A DNA stretch of 53,172 nt from CAZPLZ01 sp964587525 (GTDB taxonomy: Bacteria; Oederibacteriota; CAKKQC01). The stretch is taken from positions 1 through 53,172 of the forward strand of contig CAZPLZ010000001.1 in NCBI GenBank assembly GCA_964587525.1, in the 5' to 3' direction. The notes under the pieces were generated by a model. That model saw only the letters and a list, made by a program, of their open reading frames with translations. It was not told the origin of the DNA and did no database searches. Position 1 is the first letter of the stretch. Every line of letters begins with the position of its first letter. Shown in pieces: positions 7,812 through 15,044 of this stretch. Made by a program: the position numbers and the translations under genes.

Positions 7812-8822
7812 TCACCCCCTGGCTGGCTCGCCGGCCGCCCAGTCAGCGCGGGCGGGCGTCGAGAGGCGAGACCGATGCCCCCGGCGCGCTTGGTACCAGC
7901 CGGCACAGGCAATCATCGCCGCGTTATCGGTGCATAGGCTGGCCGGCGGCACTACGAGCGACACGCGGACATCTTTGGCCAACCGTTCGAAACTCCGCCG
8001 CAGCGCCAAATTGGCTGCGACCCCTCCGGCCAGCACGAGGGTCTTGGCGTGATTGGCCGCCAGGGCGGCCCGGGTACGGTGCACGAGCGCGGCGATCACC
8101 GCCTGCTGAAATCCTGCGGCCAGCGCGGCTCGGTCATTCACCTGCGCGAGCGCCACTGCAGTTTTGAGCCCGCTGAAGGAGAAATCCAGGCTGCCGTCTT
8201 TCATGCGGGCCACCGGCAGCTTAACCGCCCTGCGGGCCCGCCGGGCGAGGCGCTCGAGTCTGGGCCCACCGGGGTAGCCCAGCTTCATCAGCTTGGCCAC
8301 CTTGTCGTACGCTTCGCCGGCGGCATCGTCCCGGGTGCGTCCAAGAATTCGGAACTGCCCGTGCCGTTGCATGGCGATCAGCTCGGTGTGCCCGCCGGAG
8401 ACCACCAGCGCCAGGAGCGGCGGTTTGAGCGAAGGCTTTTCCAGAAAGGCGGCGTAAATGTGAGCCTCGATGTGATTGACGGCTAAAAAGGGTTTGTGCA
8501 GCAGGTAGGAGAGCGCTTTAGCGGCGGTCAACCCTACCAGCAGCGAGCCAGGCAGTCCTGGTCCTGCGGTGGCCGCGACCACATCGATCCGTTTCAGGGG
8601 CAGCCGTGCCTTGGCTAGAGCCTGCCCGATCACCTCGGTGATGAACCGGATGTGGCTGCGGGAGGCGATTTCCGGGACCACCCCGCCGAAAGGCCGGTGC
8701 AGCGCCATCTGGCTGGCCACGACGCTTGAGCGCAGGCGGGGGCGCCTTAAGGCCGAAGGGCTCGTGGACACCACCGCCGCGGCCGTTTCATCGCAGGAGG
8801 TCTCGATCCCCAGAATATGCAC
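7812..8822 (-). CDS. tsaD: tRNA N6-adenosine threonylcarbamoyltransferase TsaD
   Basis: Transfers the threonylcarbamoyl group to A37 of ANN-decoding tRNAs, acting with TsaB and TsaE. 336 residues. Motifs: GIETSCDETAAAVV at the N-terminus, HRPFGGVVPEIASR, metal-binding histidines in NHIEAHIYAAF, VSGGHTEL, GRTRDDAAGEAYDK, FSFSGLKTAV and AGGVAANLALR. The start codon is GTG at 8822; the first residues after it (HILGIETSC) match the family start. The next gene runs divergently from only 21 bases away. No tsaB or tsaE in the window. Confidence 0.96.
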   Translation of the reverse strand: MHILGIETSCDETAAAVVSTSPSALRRPRLRSSVVASQMALHRPFGGVVPEIASRSHIRFITEVIGQALAKARLPLKRIDVVAATAGPGLPGSLLVGLTAAKALSYLLHKPFLAVNHIEAHIYAAFLEKPSLKPPLLALVVSGGHTELIAMQRHGQFRILGRTRDDAAGEAYDKVAKLMKLGYPGGPRLERLARRARRAVKLPVARMKDGSLDFSFSGLKTAVALAQVNDRAALAAGFQQAVIAALVHRTRAALAANHAKTLVLAGGVAANLALRRSFERLAKDVRVSLVVPPASLCTDNAAMIACAGWYQARRGHRSRLSTPARADWAAGEPARG

Positions 8823-8826
8823 TTCG

Positions 8827-8837
8827 GTTATAGTTTA
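8827..8837. promoter_or_regulatory. Overlapping divergent -10 elements between tsaD and the isomerase gene
   Basis: On the plus strand TATAGT (8829-8834) ends 9 bases before the ATG at 8844. On the minus strand TATAAC (8827-8832) and TAAACT (8832-8837) lie 4 and 9 bases before the tsaD GTG. Both starts would use the same AT-rich core and give leaders of a few bases at most. No convincing -35 boxes. Confidence 0.4.
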
Positions 8838-8843
8838 GAACAC

Positions 8844-9761
8844 ATGAGTCGCCCTTGGATTCCGTACGTGCAGTTGGGCATCGTGCACTTCATGGTTTAC
8901 CCCGAGATGATGGGCGGGGAGGGGGCGATTGCGGAAACCGCAGCGGTGCTGTTGAGTGACGGTTTTTTCGAAGTCCTGGAGGTTGGGCCGGTCAACGAGG
9001 CTGGGGAGCGCGCCCGGCTGCGTGAGGTTGTGAAAAGCCGGCACGCGACCCTGGCCTTCGCCTGCCAGCCGATCCTGCTGTCCGGCAAACTCAACCTGAA
9101 CGCGCTGGGATCTGCCGAGCGCGCCAGGGCGGTGAACGCCGTCAGGGCGGCGATTCAGCACGCGCGCGAACTGGGGGCGGTGGGGCTCGCCGTGGTGAGC
9201 GGCTCCAACCCTGCCCTGGCTGACCGCCATGCGGCAACGGACGCGCTCGCGGACAGCTTGGTTTCGATCTGCCGTGAAGCGGGGAGCCTCCCGGTGCACC
9301 TGGAGGTCTTTGATTACGATGTGGACAAAAAGTGTCTCATCGGGCCCACCGCGGCTGCCGTGGACCTGGCGCGCCGCGTGCGCGCGCACGCTTCCAATTT
9401 TGGCCTCATGCTTGATCTCAGCCACCTGCCGCTCCAGCATGAGCGCTCGCGTGAAGCGCTGACGGCCGCGCGGGACGTGCTAACTCACGCGCATGTGGGC
9501 AATTGCGTGCTGAAAGATCCCAAGCACCCTCGCTACGGCGACCAGCACCCGCGGTTCGGGCTCGAGGGTGGGGAGAATGACGTTCCTGAGCTCGTGGAGT
9601 TTTTAAGCGTCCTCTTCGAGGTCGGATATCTCAAGAGAGGACCCCGACGTATGGTCTCTATCGAGGTCAAGCCCGGTCCGGACGAAACAAGTGATGACCT
9701 TCTCGCGCACACCAAGCGCACCTGGGAGGCTGCTTGGGCGAGGGTGCGCATCCCGGCCTAG
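8844..9761 (+). CDS. Sugar phosphate isomerase/epimerase-like TIM barrel protein
   Basis: 305-residue member of the xylose isomerase-like TIM barrel superfamily. I start at ATG 8844 (MSRPWIPYVQLG); an in-frame ATG at 8817 would lie inside tsaD. Likely metal ligands are the Glu in HLEVFDYD, the Asp-His pair in LMLDLSHLP, the histidine in HAHVGNC, and the Glu in SIEVKPG. The loop HPRYGDQHPRFG resembles the metal/substrate loop of D-tagatose 3-epimerase-like enzymes. Substrate unknown; the ABC sugar importer 1 kb downstream and iolB further on suggest carbohydrate or inositol-type catabolism, but they are separate transcription units. Confidence 0.75.
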   Translation: MSRPWIPYVQLGIVHFMVYPEMMGGEGAIAETAAVLLSDGFFEVLEVGPVNEAGERARLREVVKSRHATLAFACQPILLSGKLNLNALGSAERARAVNAVRAAIQHARELGAVGLAVVSGSNPALADRHAATDALADSLVSICREAGSLPVHLEVFDYDVDKKCLIGPTAAAVDLARRVRAHASNFGLMLDLSHLPLQHERSREALTAARDVLTHAHVGNCVLKDPKHPRYGDQHPRFGLEGGENDVPELVEFLSVLFEVGYLKRGPRRMVSIEVKPGPDETSDDLLAHTKRTWEAAWARVRIPA

Positions 9762-9770
9762 TCTTACCCG

Positions 9771-9809
9771 TGACCCTGGTTATAGAAAGGGGTCAGGAGC
9801 CTTTTTACG
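9771..9809 (+). repeat. Solitary REP-like end / weak terminator
   Basis: TGACCC (9771-9776) pairs with GGGTCA (9790-9795) and is followed by T5 (9802-9806), a weak intrinsic terminator shape downstream of the isomerase gene. The right half, GGGGTCAGGAGCC then TTTTTACG, shares the GGGTCAG..AGC core with the inverted repeats of the RAYT element at 46.9-48.0 kb, so it may be a decayed or non-autonomous element end. The rest of the gap to 9887 shows only short palindromes (GTGGGCCCAC, GCCACAGTGGC). Confidence 0.4.
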
Positions 9810-9887
9810 TTTGGATTGGTACCGGTTGGAGCCACAGTGGCACAAGAGTGGGCCCACGGATGGGGGTGGCCGTCGTTATATGATTCG

Positions 9888-10409
9888 CTAACGCCGCTTT
9901 TTCCGTGAACGCGATATTGGCTTGTATCCTTCTGGACGCCTCTCCATCACCGTTGTTCCACCGCGCGAAGCGTTACCGTAGGCCCGAGGGGCGGCCAAGC
10001 CTTCAAGTCTTGCCGTCCGAGCCAGCCGTTGGTCGGCTGTCGCAAACGCAAGTTTCCCGCCTCTGATGCCGGAAGACACCCATAACGCGCTGGCAAGATG
10101 TATGGCGTCCAACCCACGCAGAGCATGCCTGGTGGCGAGATCGCCGGCCCGTCGTGCCAGTTCATCCGAAACTTCCGCCTTCTCGATGCCATTCCAGTCC
10201 ATCTGGAAGGAACGTAGTGCGGCGCGGTATGCAGTTTCATTCAAACCGCCTTCTCTGCGCTTGCGTGCCAGAGCCGAGCACAACTCCGCGTACGAAACGA
10301 CCGAAGTGACGATCGCCGAAGCCGTTGACATTGTTGTCCGGGCTGTTTCCGAATCCTCTTCAGCCGCATAGAGCTTAACCAGGAAACTTGTGTCAAAGTA
10401 GGCGATCAA
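9888..10409 (-). CDS. vapC: PIN-domain ribonuclease toxin VapC
   Basis: Type II toxin that cleaves RNA (in studied cases initiator tRNA or rRNA). 173 residues with a PIN fold and the full acidic set: Asp6 in AYFDTSFLVKLY, Glu42 in SYAELCSAL, Asp101 in GLDAIHLASAL and Asp126 in FATADQRLA. All catalytic residues are present, so it looks active. Its start overlaps the antitoxin stop by four bases (10406-10409), the usual coupled order. The C-terminal 25 residues are basic and run past the normal PIN end. Confidence 0.88.
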   Translation of the reverse strand: MIAYFDTSFLVKLYAAEEDSETARTTMSTASAIVTSVVSYAELCSALARKRREGGLNETAYRAALRSFQMDWNGIEKAEVSDELARRAGDLATRHALRGLDAIHLASALWVSSGIRGGKLAFATADQRLARTARLEGLAAPRAYGNASRGGTTVMERRPEGYKPISRSRKKRR

Positions 10410-10684
10410 TACCTATTCTCAAGTATGATCTTTGAGAGCGGCTTGCCCTTTACACGGACAGGCGGGTTCAGGCCCAGGGGCTTCCGACCGTTTCCAAGGA
10501 TAATCAGTCCGCTTCTCGCGAGTTCTTCCATTTGCCGGCGTGCCGGGGAAGAAGGCTCAGCAGGCGGGGACATGACGGCGACCGTCCGTCCGCGGGCGGT
10601 CACCCGTACCGTTTCCCCGGCTTGCACTCTCCTGATGTATGAACTCAATCTAATCTTCAGTTCACGAATCCCGGCGGTAATCAT
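10406..10684 (-). CDS. vapB: Phd/YefM-family antitoxin (VapB partner)
   Basis: 92-residue antitoxin. The N-terminal 45 residues carry the Phd/YefM DNA-binding fold (IRELKIRLSSYIRRVQAGETVRV with TARGRTVAVM), which normally represses its own operon. The rest (about 46-92) is flexible and should wrap the PIN toxin. A strong ribosome binding site (AAGGAGG) lies about 8 bases upstream of its ATG, and a good promoter lies at 10713-10741. Confidence 0.85.
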   Translation of the reverse strand: MITAGIRELKIRLSSYIRRVQAGETVRVTARGRTVAVMSPPAEPSSPARRQMEELARSGLIILGNGRKPLGLNPPVRVKGKPLSKIILENRY

Positions 10685-10712
10685 ACGGGGCCCTCCTTGT
10701 CCTTGTGGTCAC

Positions 10713-10741
10713 ATTTTAGCCGGATGTGGTTCCATAAGCAA
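10713..10741 (-). promoter_or_regulatory. Promoter of vapBC
   Basis: Minus-strand TTGCTT (10736-10741), a 17-base spacer, then TAAAAT (10713-10718). Predicted start is near 10706, giving a leader of about 22 bases with an AAGGAGG ribosome site. Good match to the housekeeping sigma consensus. Confidence 0.65.
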
Positions 10742-10818
10742 TACGCCGCGAACAGCATCGTAGCGGGGGTCGAGGAGATCTTTCCGAAGGCGTCGCTCGC
10801 AGTGTCGATGGAGCTCGC

Positions 10819-10847
10819 TTGGCATGGCCTTAAGGCTGGCCTATACT
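10819..10847 (+). promoter_or_regulatory. Promoter of the sugar ABC operon, leaderless arrangement
   Basis: TTGGCA (10819-10824), a 17-base spacer, and TATACT (10842-10847). The ATG of the binding protein is at 10855, seven bases after the -10, exactly where transcription should begin. There is no room for a ribosome binding site. This is the clearest leaderless promoter in the window. Confidence 0.65.
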
Positions 10848-10854
10848 GCTTGAC

Positions 10855-12264
10855 ATGAGCTTGAGCCGAGTTTCGTTTGCACTGGTGCTGGCGTTCGCCG
10901 TGGCCGGATGCGGTAAAGAGAAAGGTGCGAAGACCCTCCGCATCCTGGCCCTGAACTGGCCGCAGGCGGCCCACGAACAGTGGCTGGCGGACAACGTGTT
11001 CACGCCCCAGACCGGCATCAAGGTGGTGCTGGAGACCAACCAGTACAACGTGGTCGAGCAGAAGATGAAGCAGGTCATCAACGCGAAATCGGATCAGTAC
11101 GACATCGTTCACTACGACAGCCAGTGGCTCGGTGGGTTTGTGGCCGCAGGCGGGCTGGAGCGGCTGGACACCCCGGAGTACCTGGGTGAACCCAGATGTC
11201 CGGTCAAATTTGACGACTTCCTGGCCTCGGTCAGTTACATCCTGGGCAAGTACCCCACGCAGGAGCGGGATATCTTCCGGGGGGAGTACGAGAAATATGC
11301 TGAGACACCCGTGTACGGACTGCCCTGGGCCACCGGATGCCAGATCCTCTTTTACCGGGCAGATTTATTCGAGGAAGCCGGCATCGCGGGGCCCCCGCAG
11401 ACCTGGAAGGAGTTTGTGAAAATTGCCCTCAAGTTGAACAACCCCCCGGAGCGGTACGGCGCCTTCACCCACGCGGGGCGGCAGGGCGACTACATCACGC
11501 AGGATTTCTTCCCGATCTTGTGGGCGTTCGGCGGGGAGCTGTGGGATCCTGAGGCCTGGAAGGCGGAGGGGATCCTCAACAGCACGTCGAATATTCTCGC
11601 GCTGAAATTTTACGCGGGCTGGAACACGAACCACAAGATCGTGCCGGCCGAGTCAGCCAACTGGGGCAACGAGGAAGTCTTCAACGCCCTGGCGCAGGAC
11701 AAGGTGGCCATGGGACAGTTCTGGGCCACGTTCGGGGCCTCGTTGGAGGACCCGAAGGTTTCCAAGGTGGTGGGGAAGATCGCGTACGCGCCGGTGCCGG
11801 GCGTGAAGGATAAGAAGACCGGCAGGATTCGCCGGGCCTCCATGTTCGGCTGTCAGGGCACAGCGATCACGTCGTTTTCGAACCACAAAGGTGAGGCATG
11901 GCAGTACTTAAAATGGCTTCAATCCAGCCGGATCCAGAAGTCGCTGCTGGATGACCCGAAGAGTGCCTTCATCTCGGCTCGCAAGGATTTGACGGGTTAC
12001 ACCGCTTCGCGCAGTCCGCGCAACAAGGTCGTGCTGGACTCCCTTTTGTTCGCGCACGATTTTTGGAACAACCCGGACTACTCTGAGCTGCTGTCTGTCA
12101 TCCAGCGTGAGCTGAACCTGGCCTTTATCGGTTCGAAATCCGCGAAGGAGGCACTGGACGCGGCCACGGCGGAGATCCAGCGTGTGCTCGACGCGAGCCC
12201 GTACAGGCCTTCCCCCGCAGCGGCTCAGCCTCTCTCTAGTACGACGTCGCAAGCTTCGACATAA
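10855..12264 (+). CDS. ABC transporter solute-binding lipoprotein, family 1 (sugar type)
   Basis: Periplasmic, lipid-anchored sugar-binding protein. The N-terminus is a lipoprotein signal with lipobox AVAGC (Cys at about residue 19) followed by a charged linker (GKEKG). The body has family 1 binding-protein features: LRILALNWP, FTPQTGIKVVLE, DIVHYDSQWL, VYGLPWATGCQILFYRADLFEEAGI with PQTWKEF, and MGQFWATFG. 469 residues, normal for the group. It opens the operon binding protein - permease - permease - ATPase. The ligand is probably a sugar or polyol; nothing narrows it further. Confidence 0.9.
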   Translation: MSLSRVSFALVLAFAVAGCGKEKGAKTLRILALNWPQAAHEQWLADNVFTPQTGIKVVLETNQYNVVEQKMKQVINAKSDQYDIVHYDSQWLGGFVAAGGLERLDTPEYLGEPRCPVKFDDFLASVSYILGKYPTQERDIFRGEYEKYAETPVYGLPWATGCQILFYRADLFEEAGIAGPPQTWKEFVKIALKLNNPPERYGAFTHAGRQGDYITQDFFPILWAFGGELWDPEAWKAEGILNSTSNILALKFYAGWNTNHKIVPAESANWGNEEVFNALAQDKVAMGQFWATFGASLEDPKVSKVVGKIAYAPVPGVKDKKTGRIRRASMFGCQGTAITSFSNHKGEAWQYLKWLQSSRIQKSLLDDPKSAFISARKDLTGYTASRSPRNKVVLDSLLFAHDFWNNPDYSELLSVIQRELNLAFIGSKSAKEALDAATAEIQRVLDASPYRPSPAAAQPLSSTTSQAST

Positions 12265-12314
12265 AGTTCTTCCGGTTCACCCTGTTCGCACCCGCTATCG
12301 GGTTTCTCGCCGTC

Positions 12315-13124
12315 ATGACCCTGGCGCCGTTTGTGTATGTGTTCGCGGCGAGCCTGTTCCAGGTGCGGCTGGGCGTGCCGGTTGAGTTTGTGGGCCTTAA
12401 GCACTACGGCCGTCTCCTTGCCGATCCATACTTCTGGCTTGCCACGCGCAACACGGTCGCGCTGACGCTGTTTGCGACCGCGGCGGAGCTCGTGTTTGGC
12501 TGCTCGCTGGCGCTGCTGTTCCGGCGTGCGCTTCCAGGTTCAGGTGCCATGCGGTTTGTGATCCTGATCCCTATGATGTTGTCCCCGCTGCTGGTGGGGT
12601 TGTTCTGGAAGTACATGCTGGACCAGGTGTTCGGCGTGATGACGTGGTTCTGCGAGTTGGCGGGCGCCGGCCGGCCCAGTTTTCTGACGCACCCACTCCT
12701 CGCGTTCGCCTCGATCCTGCTGGTGGATCTGTGGCAGTGGACCCCGTTTGTGTTTCTGCTGTGCCTGGCGGGGCTGACGAGCCTGCCACCGGAGCTGGAG
12801 GAGGCCGCGATTCTGGAGCGGGCGCCAGTTTGGATGCGGCTCCGGGCGCTGGTGCTGCCGCACCTCAAGCCTGCGCTGCTGCTGGCCGGGCTCTTCCGCG
12901 GTATCGACACGATGAAGATTTTCGACCTGGTGTATATCCTGACCGGGGGGGGACCGGGGGACGCCACGGTGACCCTGAGTGTGCTGACCTACCGGCTGGG
13001 GTTTTTGTATTTTGACATTGGCCGGGCCAGCGCGCTCGCGATCCTGCTCCTGCTGTTTACGAACGCCCTCGCCATGCTCGCGCTCAAGCGGGTCATGGCG
13101 CAGCCCCGGCGGGTTTATTATTAG
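12315..13124 (+). CDS. ABC sugar transporter permease 1 (MalF/UgpA type)
   Basis: Inner-membrane permease with about six transmembrane helices and the EAA loop that contacts the ATPase (PPELEEAAILERAPVWMRL, with LPHLKPAL following). The ATG at 12315 is the first canonical start, but it lies inside the first helix. Upstream the frame stays open to a TAG at 12237 and encodes a good N-terminus (KFFRFTLFAPAIGFLAV). No ATG, GTG or TTG occurs there; an ATA at 12261 overlaps the stop of the binding-protein gene in the pattern ATAA, exactly where an ATGA overlap would be expected. True translation may begin at ATA 12261. Confidence 0.85.
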   Translation: MTLAPFVYVFAASLFQVRLGVPVEFVGLKHYGRLLADPYFWLATRNTVALTLFATAAELVFGCSLALLFRRALPGSGAMRFVILIPMMLSPLLVGLFWKYMLDQVFGVMTWFCELAGAGRPSFLTHPLLAFASILLVDLWQWTPFVFLLCLAGLTSLPPELEEAAILERAPVWMRLRALVLPHLKPALLLAGLFRGIDTMKIFDLVYILTGGGPGDATVTLSVLTYRLGFLYFDIGRASALAILLLLFTNALAMLALKRVMAQPRRVYY

Positions 13125-13943
13125 ATGAAGCAGCCTGGCTTGGGTGTGCGCTGGCTCTTGCAGCTTATGGCGGCGGCGTTTTTTGCCTTTCCGCTGCTTT
13201 GGATGTTTCTCACCGCGTTCAAGCTCCGGGTGGATGTGTTTTCGCCGACGCCCAAGTTTGTCTTCCGGCCCACGCTGGAGAATTATGTCCTGATGCTCAC
13301 GCAGACCCCGTTTCCTTCGCATCTCTTGAACAGCGTGGTGGTCGCGGTGGTGTCCACGGGGCTGGCACTCCTCCTCGCCGCACCCTGCGCCCATGGGTTC
13401 GCGCGCCAAGCCGTGTTCAAGGGCTCTGAACCCCTGTTCTTCTGGGTGCTCTCGCTGCGCATGCTCCCACCGGTGGCGCTGGCGGTGCCATTTTTTGTGG
13501 TGTTCAGCAAGCTGGGACTGCACGATTCGTTGCTCGCGCTGATCTTGCTGCACACGATGGTGAGTACGGCTTTGGCCATCTGGTTGCTCAAGGGGTTTTT
13601 CTCGGAGGTGCCGCGCGAGCTTGAAGAATCTGCTGCGCTGGAGGGTTTGCGGCCGTGGGGGGTGTTCTTGAAGGTGAGCCTCCCGTTGGCCATACCCGGC
13701 CTGGCGGCCACCGCGGTGTTGTGTTTGATCACCTCGCTGAACGAGTTCCTGTTCGCGCTGGTGCTCACGGCTGACCGAGCGGTGACCGCACCGGTGGGGC
13801 TTTCGAATTTCCAGAAGTTTTTCGGTCTGGAGTGGGGCCAGTTCGCGGCCGCGGCCACACTGTTTGTTGCACCGGTGATGGCGTTTGCCTGGTACGTGCA
13901 GCCGCACCTGATCCGGGGTATGGCCCTGCAGCAGGGGAGGTGA
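13125..13943 (+). CDS. ABC sugar transporter permease 2 (MalG/UgpE type)
   Basis: 272-residue inner-membrane permease with six predicted helices. The first is at about residues 8-28; the EAA loop (VPRELEESAALEGLRPWGV) lies between helices 4 and 5. The ending SNFQKFFGLEWGQFAAAATLFVAPVMAF is typical of the MalG family. The ATG follows the stop of permease 1 without any gap, so translation is coupled. The 3' end carries the GGGGAGG ribosome site of the next gene. Confidence 0.92.
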   Translation: MKQPGLGVRWLLQLMAAAFFAFPLLWMFLTAFKLRVDVFSPTPKFVFRPTLENYVLMLTQTPFPSHLLNSVVVAVVSTGLALLLAAPCAHGFARQAVFKGSEPLFFWVLSLRMLPPVALAVPFFVVFSKLGLHDSLLALILLHTMVSTALAIWLLKGFFSEVPRELEESAALEGLRPWGVFLKVSLPLAIPGLAATAVLCLITSLNEFLFALVLTADRAVTAPVGLSNFQKFFGLEWGQFAAAATLFVAPVMAFAWYVQPHLIRGMALQQGR

Positions 13944-13946
13944 ACT

Positions 13947-15044
13947 GTGGCGAGGATTGAGATCAAGGGGCTTACGGTCCGATACGGTGAGGCCGAGGCC
14001 GTGAAGCGGGTGAGCCTCGTGATCGAAGACGGGCAGTACTGCTGCCTGCTCGGGCCGTCCGGCTGTGGCAAGACATCGCTGTTGCGCGCGCTGGCGGGGT
14101 TTGCTCCTGTCACGGCGGGCGATGTCCTGATTGACGGTGAGCGGGTGAATGCGGTGTACCCGGGTGATCGCAACCTGGCGATGATCTTCCAGAACTTCGC
14201 GCTCTACCCACATCTCACGGTCCGCGAGAACTTCGAGTTCCCTCTGCGGGCGGCGAGACGGCCGGCGGCTGAGATCGCGGTGCAGCTCAAGCGTGTGGCG
14301 GAGGCGCTTCACATGGAGGAGTTGCTGGATCGGTATCCGCGCGAGCTGTCGGGTGGGCAGCAGCAGCGGGTGGCGATCGGCCGTGCGATCATGCGCACGC
14401 CGCGGGCGTTCCTGCTGGATGAACCGCTGGGCAACCTGGATGCGAAGCTGAGGGTGAACATGCGCACACACATGCGGCAGCTCCATGATGAGCTCAAGGC
14501 GACCTTCATCCACGTGACCCATGACCAGACTGAGGCGCTGGCTCTGGCGGACATGATCGTGGTGATGAACGAGGGGGCGGTGGAGCAGGTTGGACCGCCT
14601 GCGGAGCTGTACGATCAGCCGGCGACAGCGTTCGTGGCTGGTTTCATCGGTAACCCGCCGATGAATCTCCTCGAGGGGGTGTTGCGGGAAGAGGCGCTCG
14701 GCGTGACGTTTAAGGCCTCCGGGTTCACCCTGGACTTCACCGGTCATCCCCTCGCGCCGGTACTGCGGCGTTCACTGAACCGCCGCGTGCTGGCGGGGTT
14801 TCGGCCCGAGCACGCGCTGGCGGGAATGGCGGCAGGCGGGGGGATCCGCGCACAGGTCGCGCTGGTCGAGTTTGCGGGCGAGGAGTGTGTGCTGAACCTG
14901 CTGGCGGGCCCGTACGCGGTCAAGGTGCGTGTGGCAAGGGCATCGCTGGGCGGGCCTGTGTCAGCCGGCACCGAGGTGATGCTGGCGATTCCAAAAGATC
15001 GGTTAACATTTTTTGACGCCGAGACCGGTAAACGGATCAGTTGA
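13947..15044 (+). CDS. ABC transporter ATPase, MsmX/UgpC/MalK family
   Basis: Energises the importer. Walker A GPSGCGKTS (about residues 37-45), Q-loop MIFQNFALYPH, signature LSGGQQQR, Walker B AFLLDEPLGNLDA, and switch histidine in IHVTHDQTEA. The C-terminal 120 residues form the TOBE/OB domain of the MalK group (VLAGFRPEHA near 280). Starts at GTG 13947 behind a strong GGGGAGG site. The 3' end overlaps the convergent signal peptidase gene by 8 bases. Some ATPases of this group serve several importers. Confidence 0.94.
   Translation: MARIEIKGLTVRYGEAEAVKRVSLVIEDGQYCCLLGPSGCGKTSLLRALAGFAPVTAGDVLIDGERVNAVYPGDRNLAMIFQNFALYPHLTVRENFEFPLRAARRPAAEIAVQLKRVAEALHMEELLDRYPRELSGGQQQRVAIGRAIMRTPRAFLLDEPLGNLDAKLRVNMRTHMRQLHDELKATFIHVTHDQTEALALADMIVVMNEGAVEQVGPPAELYDQPATAFVAGFIGNPPMNLLEGVLREEALGVTFKASGFTLDFTGHPLAPVLRRSLNRRVLAGFRPEHALAGMAAGGGIRAQVALVEFAGEECVLNLLAGPYAVKVRVARASLGGPVSAGTEVMLAIPKDRLTFFDAETGKRIS

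Noticed and set aside
10724..10858. 44-codon ORF overlapping the binding-protein start by ATGA
   Set aside because: Codon use is plausible, but it contains the best promoter of the operon and has no ribosome site or recognised homology.
12540..14747. 735-codon minus-strand ORF
   Set aside because: It is antisense to two permeases and the ATPase, has His/Arg/Gln-rich shadow composition and no domain; the plus-strand genes have clear motifs.
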